From Sphingomonadales bacterium (GTDB lineage Bacteria > Pseudomonadota > Alphaproteobacteria > Sphingomonadales > Sphingomonadaceae), in the NCBI GenBank assembly GCA_009995225.1, contig JAACPW010000009.1, positions 62,001-126,000 of the forward strand: a stretch of 64,000 nucleotides of DNA, in the 5' to 3' direction. Both the position numbers and the translations under genes were made by a program. Each line of letters begins with the position of its first letter. Position 1 is the first letter of the stretch. The notes beneath the pieces are model-generated. The model did no database searches and was not told the origin of the DNA. It saw only the letters and a list, made by a program, of their open reading frames with translations. Below are positions 1 through 8,122 of this stretch, piece by piece.

Positions 1-781
1 TCCGGATCGCGCCATCCAGCCGGAACTGGTGGCCGTTGATATAGCTGTTGCGGGCGATTTCGAGCACCAGCGATGCAAACTCCTCCGGCTCGCCAAGGCG
101 CTTGGGGAAGGGGACGCTGGCGTTCAATTGCGCCCACATCGGCGGGTTGCGGTCCTTCATGCCCAGCATCAGCGGGGTGGCGAAGATGCCTGGCATGACC
201 GAATTGACCCGGATGCCCATGTCCATCAGATCGCGTGCCATGGGCAACACCAACCCGTTCACTCCGGCCTTGCAGCTGCCATAGATCACCTGACCGATCT
301 GGCCGTCCTGCCCTGCGACACTGGCGGTGAGGATGATCGCGCCGCGCTCGCCATCGTCATTCGCCGGATCGGCATTGGCCATCCCCAGCGCCGAAATGCT
401 GGCGACCCGGTAGCTGGCCACCAGAATGCCCTCGGCCCCGAAGGCGTAGTCCTCGGTCGAAAGGCGCTTGTACTGGCCGTTTTCCTTGTCCCACCCCAGC
501 GTCTTGCCGCGGCGAGAGGCCATTGCGCAGTGTAATGTCACGCGTTCCTGCCCGTGGGCGGCGCGAGCGGCGGCAAACCCGGCCTCCACGCTGGACTCGT
601 CCATGATGTCGACATGGTGGAAGGTGCCGCCGATGGCCGCAGCATGGGCTGCGCCCGCTTCGTCGTTGATGTCGAAAATGGCGACCTTCATGCCGGCATC
701 CGCGAAAGCCTTGGCGCTGGCTTTGCCGAGGCCGCTGGCCCCGCCGGTCACCACTGCGGCCATGCCCGGTTCGATTTTCAT
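1..781 (-). CDS. SDR-family 3-hydroxyacyl-CoA dehydrogenase type II (3' end beyond window)
   Basis: Reading leftward from the ATG at 781, the frame stays open to the window edge, so only the last few residues are missing. The N-terminus carries the Rossmann NAD motif TGGASGLG. The catalytic region has serine in TASVAG and the YxxxK motif as YGSCK. The ending RLDGAIR is typical of type II 3-hydroxyacyl-CoA dehydrogenases (HSD17B10 group), which oxidise 3-hydroxyacyl-CoA in beta-oxidation with NAD. A GGGAGAG Shine-Dalgarno lies just upstream of the ATG. It is transcribed away from the phosphorus operon. The substrate cannot be told from sequence. Confidence 0.9.
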   Translation of the reverse strand, partial: MKIEPGMAAVVTGGASGLGKASAKAFADAGMKVAIFDINDEAGAAHAAAIGGTFHHVDIMDESSVEAGFAAARAAHGQERVTLHCAMASRRGKTLGWDKENGQYKRLSTEDYAFGAEGILVASYRVASISALGMANADPANDDGERGAIILTASVAGQDGQIGQVIYGSCKAGVNGLVLPMARDLMDMGIRVNSVMPGIFATPLMLGMKDRNPPMWAQLNASVPFPKRLGEPEEFASLVLEIARNSYINGHQFRLDGAIR

Positions 782-898
782 GAACGTTCTCTCCCTCGTC
801 GTGTTTTGACCACTGCTAGGCTGTTCGGCGGGCCCGCGCCAGTTCTCCCATTCGCGGCATTCGCGTCACACCCTCAGACAATCTTGCACGAATTGCAC

Positions 899-916
899 CT
901 GTCACCGAACCGTAAT
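899..916 (+). promoter_or_regulatory. Candidate Pho box upstream of the phosphorus-scavenging operon
   Basis: Two 7-base half-sites, CTGTCAC (899-905) and CCGTAAT (910-916), are separated by 4 bases. This fits the 7+4+7 layout of PhoB boxes (CTGTCAT-N4-CTGTCAT) with about 12 of 14 half-site matches. A loose -10-like TAGGAT is at 943-948. The site sits about 85 bases before the TonB-dependent receptor, whose downstream partners are a phytase and PhoX. PhoB control is inferred from the motif plus the cargo. Confidence 0.5.
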
Positions 917-1001
917 GGCCAAGTCGTTCTTCTGACATAGGTTAGGATTATTCGCTCCCGCATCACGATCCCGATCATCGGGTTTCGTCAGGGGGAATAT
1001 C

Positions 1002-3371
1002 ATGCTTCGCACCCAGCTGTTCATCAGCAGCGCCGTCGCCGCGCTCGCCAACGTCTGCGCCGCACCCGCTTATGCGGCTGAAACCGAACCGCAGGCGCTG
1101 GCCCCTGCGTTGCAATCGGGCGGCGCCATCGCCGAAACCGCCGAGAGCGAGGACGATCAGATTCAGACCGCCAAGGAAATCGTGGTGCAGGGCAGCATCG
1201 GCTTCCGCAACCGTTCCGACGCGGCGGAACCGGTGCTGGTCTATGATGAGGAATATTTCCAGCGGTTCGAGCCGCTGACCGCAGGCGACGCGTTGAAGCG
1301 CGTGCCGGGCGTTACCTTCCTGTCCGACGTGATCGAAAGCGACGGTGCACGCCTGCGCGGGCTTGATCCGGGCTACACCCAGATCCTCGTCAACGGGGAG
1401 CGCGTCCCCGGCGGCCAGACCGACCGTTCGTTCTTCCTTGACCGCATCCCTGCCGAACTGATCGAGCGCGTGGAAATCGTCCGCTCCTCCTCGGCGCGCC
1501 GCACCGGCGATGCGGTCGCAGGCTCGCTCAACATCGTGTTGCGCGACGGCTTTTCGCTCGACGGCGGTTATCTGCGCGCTGGGGGACTGTTCTTCGATGA
1601 CGGCGAGTTCAAACCGTCGGGCGGTTTCTATTACGGCGGCGCGCTTGCTGGCGGGCGCTTCCTTGTCGGCGCCAACGTTCAGGGCCGTTACAACCCCAAG
1701 ATCAAGTCGAGCCTGCGTTACGGCGACAGCCCCGAAAACAACCCCAACTTCGCAATCGACGATTTCGACAATCGCGAAGACCAGACCGATACCCGCGACG
1801 GCACCGATTATGCCTTCAACGCCAGCTGGGGGATCGAAAGCGGTGACACCGAATTTGAAATCCTCGGCAACTTCGTGCGTACCGAGCGCGTGGAAGACGA
1901 GCGTTCCTACGAATATAATGATCCCACCGCGATCAACGGCCCCGTCCGCGCCACACCGGCCGGCAACCTGCTGACCGACAACGCCAACGTCAACGACATC
2001 ACCACCGAAAGCTGGTCGCTGATTGCCAAGCTGGACCACGAATGGAGCCTTGGGGACACCGCGCTTCGCGTCGGTTACGCCAGCTTCGACGATTTCCAGG
2101 ACGAATTCGAATACGAAGTCGATTTCGACCGCAGCGCCCCGCGTTTCACCGGCGATCTGGCGCTGCTCGACATCAATGACACCGAGTTCTTCGTCAATCT
2201 CGAGCACGAGTTTGAACTGACCGAGAATCTCGAATTTGCCATCGGCGGTTTCCTGCAGAACAAGGATCGCGATACGGTGCTGCAGTCCGTGCGCAGCCGG
2301 TTCAATCTGACGGCGGCTGACCGTCAGGGCTACGACCAGTTCAGCCGCAACCCGGGCGAATTTGCGCCGAACCCCTTCCCGCCGCTGGAGGGCGGTGTCA
2401 GCACCATTCAGGAAGACCGCCGCGATCTTTATGCGCTGATCGAAGGCGAATATGACAACGTCACCTTCGAAGTCGGGATCCGCTGGGAAAACACCACGGC
2501 CAACATCGAAGGCATTGTAAACGAATACGACGAATTCCTGCCTTCCGCCTCGCTCAAGTATGAAATCGGCGATGGCCGGATCACACTGTCGGGCGCGCGC
2601 ACGCTGCGTCGTCCGCGGTTTGATTTCATCTTCTCAGGGCTTCTCGAAGCCGAGCTGGGTGACAACGACTTTCTCGGCAACCCCTTCCTTGCGCCGGAAA
2701 CCGCCATCGGCGGCGATCTGGGTTACGAGCACAAGATCGGCAGGAACGGCGTGATCGGGGTCAATGTGTTCTACCGCGATGTCAGCAACCTGACCGAAAT
2801 CGCCACCGTGCTGGGCGCCAATGGCATTCCATTGCAAGGGTCTGAAGGGCAGGGCACTTTCGTCTTCACACCGCGCAACACCGGCAACGGCGAGGTTTAC
2901 GGGATCGAGTTCGACGCATCGTTCAGCCTCGGCTTCATCGGTCTGAAGAACACCGGTGTGTTCGGAAACCTGGCGCTGCTCGACAGCACCATCTCCGACG
3001 AATTCGGTGAGCGTCAGTTCAACGATCAGTCGGAATACGTTTACAACTTTGGCGCAATCCAGAACCTGCCCGAATTTGGCGCAGCCTTCGGCGCGACCTA
3101 TCGCAAGCAGGGCGAAGCCTATGGGCGCGTGGTGGGCGAGGAAATCTTCACGCGTTACGGCGCGGACTTGGAAATCTTCATCGAAAAGCGGTTCGGCGAC
3201 AGCTTTACCATCCGCGCAGTCGGCTCCAACCTGCTTGACAGCACCAAGGACGAAGACTTCAACAAGTTCAACACCGTCGAAGAACAGTTCGACCGCGATT
3301 TTGACGAATACGAACTTGAAAGCGAGCGTGCTGGGCCGGTGTTCCAGGTGGTTGCGAGGTATGCGTTCTGA
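1002..3371 (+). CDS. TonB-dependent outer-membrane receptor (phytate/organophosphate locus)
   Basis: A 789-residue outer-membrane transporter with a signal peptide ending near residue 26 (AYAAE). A TonB-box-like EIVVQG lies at about 59-64, a plug domain at about 70-180 (GDALKRVPGV, RLRGLDPGYTQ), then a beta-barrel ending in the usual terminal Phe. GGGGG precedes the ATG. The stop overlaps the phytase start (TGATG), so the two are translationally coupled. Beta-propeller phytases are known to sit next to such receptors in proteobacteria. The likely ligand is therefore phytate, an inositol phosphate or a metal-phosphate complex, but this is inference from context. The barrel is rich in Asp and Glu. 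Confidence 0.93.
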   Translation: MLRTQLFISSAVAALANVCAAPAYAAETEPQALAPALQSGGAIAETAESEDDQIQTAKEIVVQGSIGFRNRSDAAEPVLVYDEEYFQRFEPLTAGDALKRVPGVTFLSDVIESDGARLRGLDPGYTQILVNGERVPGGQTDRSFFLDRIPAELIERVEIVRSSSARRTGDAVAGSLNIVLRDGFSLDGGYLRAGGLFFDDGEFKPSGGFYYGGALAGGRFLVGANVQGRYNPKIKSSLRYGDSPENNPNFAIDDFDNREDQTDTRDGTDYAFNASWGIESGDTEFEILGNFVRTERVEDERSYEYNDPTAINGPVRATPAGNLLTDNANVNDITTESWSLIAKLDHEWSLGDTALRVGYASFDDFQDEFEYEVDFDRSAPRFTGDLALLDINDTEFFVNLEHEFELTENLEFAIGGFLQNKDRDTVLQSVRSRFNLTAADRQGYDQFSRNPGEFAPNPFPPLEGGVSTIQEDRRDLYALIEGEYDNVTFEVGIRWENTTANIEGIVNEYDEFLPSASLKYEIGDGRITLSGARTLRRPRFDFIFSGLLEAELGDNDFLGNPFLAPETAIGGDLGYEHKIGRNGVIGVNVFYRDVSNLTEIATVLGANGIPLQGSEGQGTFVFTPRNTGNGEVYGIEFDASFSLGFIGLKNTGVFGNLALLDSTISDEFGERQFNDQSEYVYNFGAIQNLPEFGAAFGATYRKQGEAYGRVVGEEIFTRYGADLEIFIEKRFGDSFTIRAVGSNLLDSTKDEDFNKFNTVEEQFDRDFDEYELESERAGPVFQVVARYAF

Positions 3372-4420
3372 TGCTGCGACCGTTCCACGGCTTTGCCCTG
3401 CTGACCCTCGGGATCGCGGGGGCCTGCGCCACCGTGCCCCCCATCATGGGCGACCCCGCCGTCACCGTCACCGCGCGGGCCCAGACACCGCCGGTCGGCA
3501 CGGCGAACGAGGATGCGGCGGATGACCCGGCGATCTGGCGCAACCCCGGCAACCCGGCAGCGAGCCTGATCGTTGGCACCGACAAGAAGGGCGGACTCTA
3601 CGTCTATGACCTCAAGGGCGCGCAGAAGAGCTTTCTGGCGGCTCCCGGCCTCAACAATGTCGATCTGGTCGAACTGGGCGATGGGACGGTGGTGGTTGCC
3701 GCCAGCGATCGCAGCGATCTGGCCAACGGGTCCATTTTCCTCGCACTGCTCGACGGTGCAACGGGCAGGCTGACCCCGGCGGGCAAGGTGCCGGTAGGTC
3801 CGGGTGAGGGCTACGGCATCTGCATCGACAAGCCGAATACGGGCACGGTTGAGGGGCGCACGTTCACGGTGTTCAACGCGCCCAAGAACGGCGTGATCTA
3901 TCGCACCGTCATCAGCGGCGCGAACGGGGCTTTCACCGGCACCACCACGACGCTTGCCACGGTCGCCACCCAGCCCGAAGGCTGCATCGCCGATCCGCGC
4001 ACCGGAACGCTGTATATCGGCGAGGAAGACGCAGGGCTTTGGGCGATCGATACCGCCACCGGGGCCAAGCGCATGATCGCAGCCATCGACAACAAGGCGC
4101 TGGTTGCCGATCTGGAAGGCCTGGCGATTGCGCCCGAAGGCGCAGACGGCGGCTATCTGATCGGATCGTCGCAGGGCGACAACGCCTACATGGTCTGGCG
4201 CCTGCCCAATCACGCTCCGATGGGCCGCTTCCGCATCGCGGCAGGCACCTTCGGCGCGACCGAGGAAACCGACGGGATCGAAGTCGACAACCGCGATTTC
4301 GGCCCGGATTTCCCCGGCGGTATCTTCATCGCGCAGGACGGCATCAACCCGCCTTACGCGCAGAACTTCAAATACGCGCGCTGGGACGAAGTGCTTGCGG
4401 CGCTGGAGGCGGGCCGGTAA
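3371..4420 (+). CDS. Beta-propeller phytase (3-phytase)
   Basis: A 349-residue exported enzyme of the beta-propeller (BPP) phytase family, which releases phosphate from phytate using calcium. Family motifs are visible: DDPAIW (51-56), TDKKGGLYVYD (70-80), NNVD (95-98), a GEGYGIC stretch and EEDAGLWAID. The N-terminus is hydrophobic (FALLTLGIAGAC), either a signal peptide or a poor lipobox. The start overlaps the stop of the receptor gene, and PhoX follows 10 bases after its stop. Length is normal for a single-domain BPP. The enzyme should act in the periplasm or on the cell surface. Confidence 0.9.
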   Translation: MLRPFHGFALLTLGIAGACATVPPIMGDPAVTVTARAQTPPVGTANEDAADDPAIWRNPGNPAASLIVGTDKKGGLYVYDLKGAQKSFLAAPGLNNVDLVELGDGTVVVAASDRSDLANGSIFLALLDGATGRLTPAGKVPVGPGEGYGICIDKPNTGTVEGRTFTVFNAPKNGVIYRTVISGANGAFTGTTTTLATVATQPEGCIADPRTGTLYIGEEDAGLWAIDTATGAKRMIAAIDNKALVADLEGLAIAPEGADGGYLIGSSQGDNAYMVWRLPNHAPMGRFRIAAGTFGATEETDGIEVDNRDFGPDFPGGIFIAQDGINPPYAQNFKYARWDEVLAALEAGR

Positions 4421-4430
4421 TCCGCCGGGC

Positions 4431-5798
4431 ATGACCCAGACCCCGACATTCGCACCCAATCGTCGCCGTTTCCTCGGCGCGACGGCTTCCGCATTTGCTG
4501 CGCTTACCGCCAGCGGGTGCATGACACGGGGGGCGGCCACCACCGCCGCCCCGCGCGCGGCCGCAGGCAGCTTTGCAGGATATGGCGCTCTGGTGCCTGA
4601 TCCGGCAGGACTGCTCGATCTGCCCGAGGGCTTCAGCTACCGTGTCATTTCGCGCTTGGGCGACGCGATGGATGATGGCGGCACCGTGCCCGACCGGGCC
4701 GACGGGATGGGCTGCTTCGACCTCGGCAATGGCGAGATCGCACTGGTGCGCAATCACGAGCTGCAACCGCGCCACGATGCGGGCGGGCCGATTGCCAAGG
4801 GCTTTGGCAAGCGCAATGGCGAATTCGTGCCCGGCGGGACCACCACCATCGTACTCGACGCCGCCACGCTTAACGTCAAACGCCAGTTCCGCAGCCTCGG
4901 CGGCACGATCCGCAACTGTTCGGGCGGGGTAACGCCGTGGGGCAGCTGGCTCACCTGCGAGGAAGCGCCGACCGGGCCGGGGCAGCAATATGGCGAGGGG
5001 CTGGAGCGCAACCACGGCTGGGTGTTCGAAGTCCCCGCCTCGGCGCGCGGGCTGGTCGATCCGGTGCCGCTGACCGCGATGGGCCGCTTCAACCACGAAG
5101 CCGCCGCCGTCGATCCGGCCACCGGCATCGTCTATATGACCGAAGACCGCGATGACGGCGTGCTCTATCGCTTCGTCCCCAAAACTCCCGGCCAGCTGGC
5201 CCAAGGCGGGCGCTTGCAGGCGATGGTGGCCGACGGTCTGTCGGATACCCGCAACTGGCACAGCCCGGCGATGGCGGTGGGCCAGCCCTACCGTGTCAGC
5301 TGGGTCGATCTCGACGATGTCGAAGCGCCCAAGGACGATCTGCGCCAACGCGCGGTGGCCAAGGGCGCGGCGCTGGTGGCGCGGGGCGAAGGGCTGCACA
5401 TGGGCGTGAACAGGGGCACCAGCGAAGTCTTCGCCTGCTGCACCAGCGGCGGGGCCAGGCAGCTTGGGCAGATTCTGAAGCTGACCCCTGGCCTGGCGGG
5501 CGCGCCTGATACCGTCGAGCTCTTTTTCGAAAGCGAAAGCAAGGGCCAGTTCGATTACGGAGACAACCTCACCGTCGCCCCCAATGGCCACCTGATCGTG
5601 TGCGAAGACCAATACACCGACGTGGTCGACAACCACATCCGCGGCATCACGCCGGCGGGCGAAGCCTACACGCTGGCGCGCCTGACCGCGCAGACCGAAC
5701 TGGCGGGCGGATGCTTCTCGCCCAATGGCAAGGTATTGTTCGTCAACGCCTACGGGCCCACCGCGACACTGGCGATCACAGGGCCGTGGGCGGCGTGA
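4431..5798 (+). CDS. phoX: PhoX-family alkaline phosphatase, Tat-exported
   Basis: About 455 residues. The N-terminus carries a twin-arginine signal, NRRRFLGA (10-17), followed by a hydrophobic stretch and Cys (ASGC), so it may be a Tat lipoprotein. The PhoX/DUF839 hallmark CSGGVTPWGSWLTCEE lies near residues 161-177, and there are further acidic metal-binding stretches. PhoX enzymes are calcium/iron-dependent monoesterases that free phosphate from organic esters. The ATG at 4431 is preferred over the upstream one at 4395 because the Tat motif then sits near the terminus and the phytase is not overlapped. It is third in the operon and could act on partially dephosphorylated inositols. Confidence 0.88.
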   Translation: MTQTPTFAPNRRRFLGATASAFAALTASGCMTRGAATTAAPRAAAGSFAGYGALVPDPAGLLDLPEGFSYRVISRLGDAMDDGGTVPDRADGMGCFDLGNGEIALVRNHELQPRHDAGGPIAKGFGKRNGEFVPGGTTTIVLDAATLNVKRQFRSLGGTIRNCSGGVTPWGSWLTCEEAPTGPGQQYGEGLERNHGWVFEVPASARGLVDPVPLTAMGRFNHEAAAVDPATGIVYMTEDRDDGVLYRFVPKTPGQLAQGGRLQAMVADGLSDTRNWHSPAMAVGQPYRVSWVDLDDVEAPKDDLRQRAVAKGAALVARGEGLHMGVNRGTSEVFACCTSGGARQLGQILKLTPGLAGAPDTVELFFESESKGQFDYGDNLTVAPNGHLIVCEDQYTDVVDNHIRGITPAGEAYTLARLTAQTELAGGCFSPNGKVLFVNAYGPTATLAITGPWAA

Positions 5799-5808
5799 CC
5801 GCCTAGCC

Positions 5809-6372
5809 GTGGACGGCTTCCTGCTCGCATTGCTGCTGGTCTTCGCGCTGGCCATGGGCGGGCGCGATCAATGGCTGGTGGCCCAATGGGCCGAGAGCCT
5901 GCATCGCAGCACCGCGCTGTTGGTGGTCGCGGTGCTGTGCGCCGGCCTCAGCGCGTGCGCTATGGCTTGGGTAGGGGCCGAGTTTGCCGCCCTGCTGCCG
6001 CACCGCGCCGCGCAGATGCTGGTGGCTTTCGCGCTGGGCGTGGCGGCCATCGAATTGGCGTTGCCGGCGCGCGTCAGAAAGCCGCAGGAGCCGACCCGTT
6101 CTCTGGGGGCCATCGGGATCGTGCTGCTGGCCCGGCAGATCGGAGACGGTGCGCGCTTTGCCGTCTTCGCGCTCGCCGCGTGGACGGCCCTGCCGGTTGC
6201 GGCTGCGATCGGCGGGGCTTTGGGCGGCGCGGCGGCCGTTACGATAGGCTGGGCTTTCGGTGCGCAAGGCCTCGCGCGCATTCCCTTGCGCGCCGTCAGA
6301 TGGGCACTGGCTGGGGGGCTTGCGATCGCGGCCATCTTTGTCGGTCTGGATGCGCGCTTCGCCGCTTACTGA
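5809..6372 (+). CDS. TMEM165/GDT1-like (UPF0016) integral membrane protein
   Basis: A 187-residue very hydrophobic protein read from GTG at 5809, 11 bases after phoX. About six membrane segments are visible. It resembles the short GDT1-like proteins of sphingomonads, with degenerate versions of the E-x-G-D-(K/R)-(T/S) cation motif: AMGGRDQ near residue 14 and RQIGDGARF near residue 110. GDT1 proteins move Mn2+/Ca2+ against protons. Because the acidic lead residue is missing in both repeats, transport function is doubtful. PhoX and beta-propeller phytase both need Ca2+, so its position after them may be meaningful. Confidence 0.6.
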   Translation: MDGFLLALLLVFALAMGGRDQWLVAQWAESLHRSTALLVVAVLCAGLSACAMAWVGAEFAALLPHRAAQMLVAFALGVAAIELALPARVRKPQEPTRSLGAIGIVLLARQIGDGARFAVFALAAWTALPVAAAIGGALGGAAAVTIGWAFGAQGLARIPLRAVRWALAGGLAIAAIFVGLDARFAAY

Positions 6373-6449
6373 CCGCGATTGCGGCGAAGAAATTCGCGCC
6401 CGTCATGAAACATTCGCGCAGTTTTGCGCTTATACTTACCAAATCCGGT

Positions 6450-6473
6450 GCGGCGCCGATCCTTTGGCGCCGC
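6450..6473. repeat. Inverted repeat in the dps leader
   Basis: Perfect 8-base arms GCGGCGCC / GGCGCCGC are separated by 8 bases. A -10-like TATACT lies at 6431-6436 just upstream, so the hairpin would be near the 5' end of the dps transcript, 21 bases before the start codon. It may be a leader hairpin or a regulator site; no T-run follows. Confidence 0.5.
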
Positions 6474-6494
6474 CGAAATGCATAGGAGCACACT

Positions 6495-6956
6495 ATGGCC
6501 AAGACCGAAACCAATTCGCAAACCGCGCTGATCGCAGAACTCAACGGTCTGCTGGCGGACCATTTCGCACTCTACACCAAGACCAAGAACTTTCACTGGC
6601 ACGTGAAGGGCCCGCGCTTCCGCGATCTTCACCTGTTGTTTGACGAGCATGCCATCGAAATCCGTGACCAGATCGACGTGATCGGTGAGCGCGTGCGCAA
6701 GCAGGGCGGCGAAACGCTGACCTCGATCGGTGCCATCGCCAAGCATACGCAGATCAAGGATCAGGACAGCACTTCGGTGTCGCCCGATGATATGGTCAAG
6801 GAACTGCGAGACGATAACCAGAAGGTTGTCGACCGTCTGAAGGCGATGAAGGATCTTGCCGACCAGGCAGGCGACAATGCCACCGACGGCCTGCTCGACG
6901 ATTGGACCGACATGGCTGAAGAGCGCGTGTGGTTCCTGACTTCGATCCTGGGCTGA
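6495..6956 (+). CDS. dps: Dps/ferritin-like DNA-protection protein
   Basis: A 153-residue Dps family protein. These form 12-mers that oxidise and store iron and shield DNA in starvation and oxidative stress. The ferroxidase region is visible: KNFHWHV near residues 35-41, then FDEHAIEIRDQIDVIGERV. Length is typical. AGGAG lies 7 bases before the ATG. The gene stands alone between a leader hairpin and a strong terminator. No OxyR or Fur site was recognised. Confidence 0.96.
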   Translation: MAKTETNSQTALIAELNGLLADHFALYTKTKNFHWHVKGPRFRDLHLLFDEHAIEIRDQIDVIGERVRKQGGETLTSIGAIAKHTQIKDQDSTSVSPDDMVKELRDDNQKVVDRLKAMKDLADQAGDNATDGLLDDWTDMAEERVWFLTSILG

Positions 6957-6976
6957 TCATCGCCACAGCCATGCAT

Positions 6977-7012
6977 AAAAGGGCCGCCCCCATTGCCGGG
7001 GGCGGCCCTTTT
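6977..7012 (+). terminator. Rho-independent terminator after dps
   Basis: An 11-base stem GGGCCGCCCCC / GGGGGCGGCCC with a 6-base loop, preceded by AAAA and followed by TTTT, so it could stop transcription from either side. It separates dps from pgl. Confidence 0.92.
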
Positions 7013-7026
7013 GCTATGTTGCGCCC

Positions 7027-7641
7027 ATGCAGAACGTGACCATTTCGGACGGCGCAGATCGGGCCGCGATTGCAGCCTGGCTTGCGGCCCGTCTGGGCGG
7101 GGCGGGGGCCATTACGGTTCCCGGTGGATCAACCCCGTTTCCGATTGTCGGCGCGCTGATCGATCAAGGCACGGTGGATTGGAAAGGCTGGGACATCTGG
7201 CCCAATGACGACCGCATTGTTGCCGAAACGCACGAGGCGTCCAACACCGGGAAAATGCGTGCGTTGCTGGAACCGGCAGGCGCCCGGATCGTGCCCCTGA
7301 CCGAAGATGCAGTGCCGCCGCGTTTTGCGCTCACTTGGCTCGGAATGGGCCCGGATGGCCACATCGCCTCGCTGTTTCCCAACACCGATCCGCAGGTCGA
7401 CGATCCCCAGGCGGTGCGCCGTCTGACCCCCGACCCGCTGCCGGCGCATGCGCCCTTCGATCGGATCACCCTGACAATCCCCGCCCTTGCCGCAACCGGC
7501 GAAATCCTGTTCACGCTCGGCGGTGCGGCGGACAAGCGGGCCGTGTTCGAAGGCGCGCTGGCGGGTGCGCATGACCTTCCCGTGGCACGCCTGCTGCGAA
7601 CGGCGCAGGCGCACGGCATCCCCGTAACTGTGTTCACCTGA
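7027..7641 (+). CDS. pgl: 6-phosphogluconolactonase
   Basis: A 204-residue cytoplasmic enzyme hydrolysing 6-phosphogluconolactone in the Entner-Doudoroff/pentose phosphate routes. Family motifs are seen: PGGSTP near residue 36, WPNDDR near 58, and the strongly diagnostic GMGPDGHIASLFP near residues 109-121. It is slightly shorter than typical (about 230). No other glucose-6-phosphate pathway genes are nearby. The Nudix gene starts 5 bases after its stop. Confidence 0.92.
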   Translation: MQNVTISDGADRAAIAAWLAARLGGAGAITVPGGSTPFPIVGALIDQGTVDWKGWDIWPNDDRIVAETHEASNTGKMRALLEPAGARIVPLTEDAVPPRFALTWLGMGPDGHIASLFPNTDPQVDDPQAVRRLTPDPLPAHAPFDRITLTIPALAATGEILFTLGGAADKRAVFEGALAGAHDLPVARLLRTAQAHGIPVTVFT

Positions 7642-7645
7642 GCCC

Positions 7646-8119
7646 ATGCCCCACCTGCTCCCCGCTGCGCTGCACCGCGCCCTCATGCCGATCGCGCACC
7701 GGGTCAGGCATCGCTGGCGGCGCTGGCGCAAGACCCCGATTGCGGGGGTTAGCGTCGTCATCACCAATCTGACCGGTGATGTCCTGCTGTTGAAGCACTC
7801 CTACGGTGCCAATGTCTGGAGCCTGCCCGGCGGCGGGCTGGCCCGTGGCGAAGACCCGGAAGCTGCCGCGCGGCGCGAAGTGCGCGAGGAACTGGGCGTG
7901 GAACTGGCGCGGATCGAATGTGTTGGGACGTTGGAAGAAGTATTGTCCGGATCGCCCCACACTGCCCATGTCTTTGCCGCCGTTTGCGACCAGCGGCCCC
8001 GCCCCGATGGGCGCGAGGTGGTGGAAGCGCGGTTCTTCCCGTCGCATTCGCTTCCCGAACCGCTGGGCGACACCACCCGCACTCGGATCGCGGCGTGGCG
8101 CGGGCGGGGGACTGGGTAG
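7646..8119 (+). CDS. Nudix hydrolase
   Basis: A 157-residue Nudix enzyme that cleaves a nucleoside diphosphate linked to another group. The Nudix box is complete: GG(G)LARGEDPEAAARREVREELGV in two overlapping pieces, with the REVREEL core near residues 80-86. The N-terminal 30 residues are basic and amphipathic (RALMPIAHRVRHRWRRW) and could touch the membrane or nucleic acid. It is probably co-transcribed with pgl. The substrate is not predictable. Confidence 0.88.
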   Translation: MPHLLPAALHRALMPIAHRVRHRWRRWRKTPIAGVSVVITNLTGDVLLLKHSYGANVWSLPGGGLARGEDPEAAARREVREELGVELARIECVGTLEEVLSGSPHTAHVFAAVCDQRPRPDGREVVEARFFPSHSLPEPLGDTTRTRIAAWRGRGTG

Positions 8120-8122
8120 CGG

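Noticed and set aside
975..2207. Long open frame opposite the TonB receptor gene
   Set aside because: Antisense shadow of GC-rich codons; no family motif, and the plus-strand receptor explains the region completely. The same reasoning removes frames at 3155-4543 and 4368-5855.
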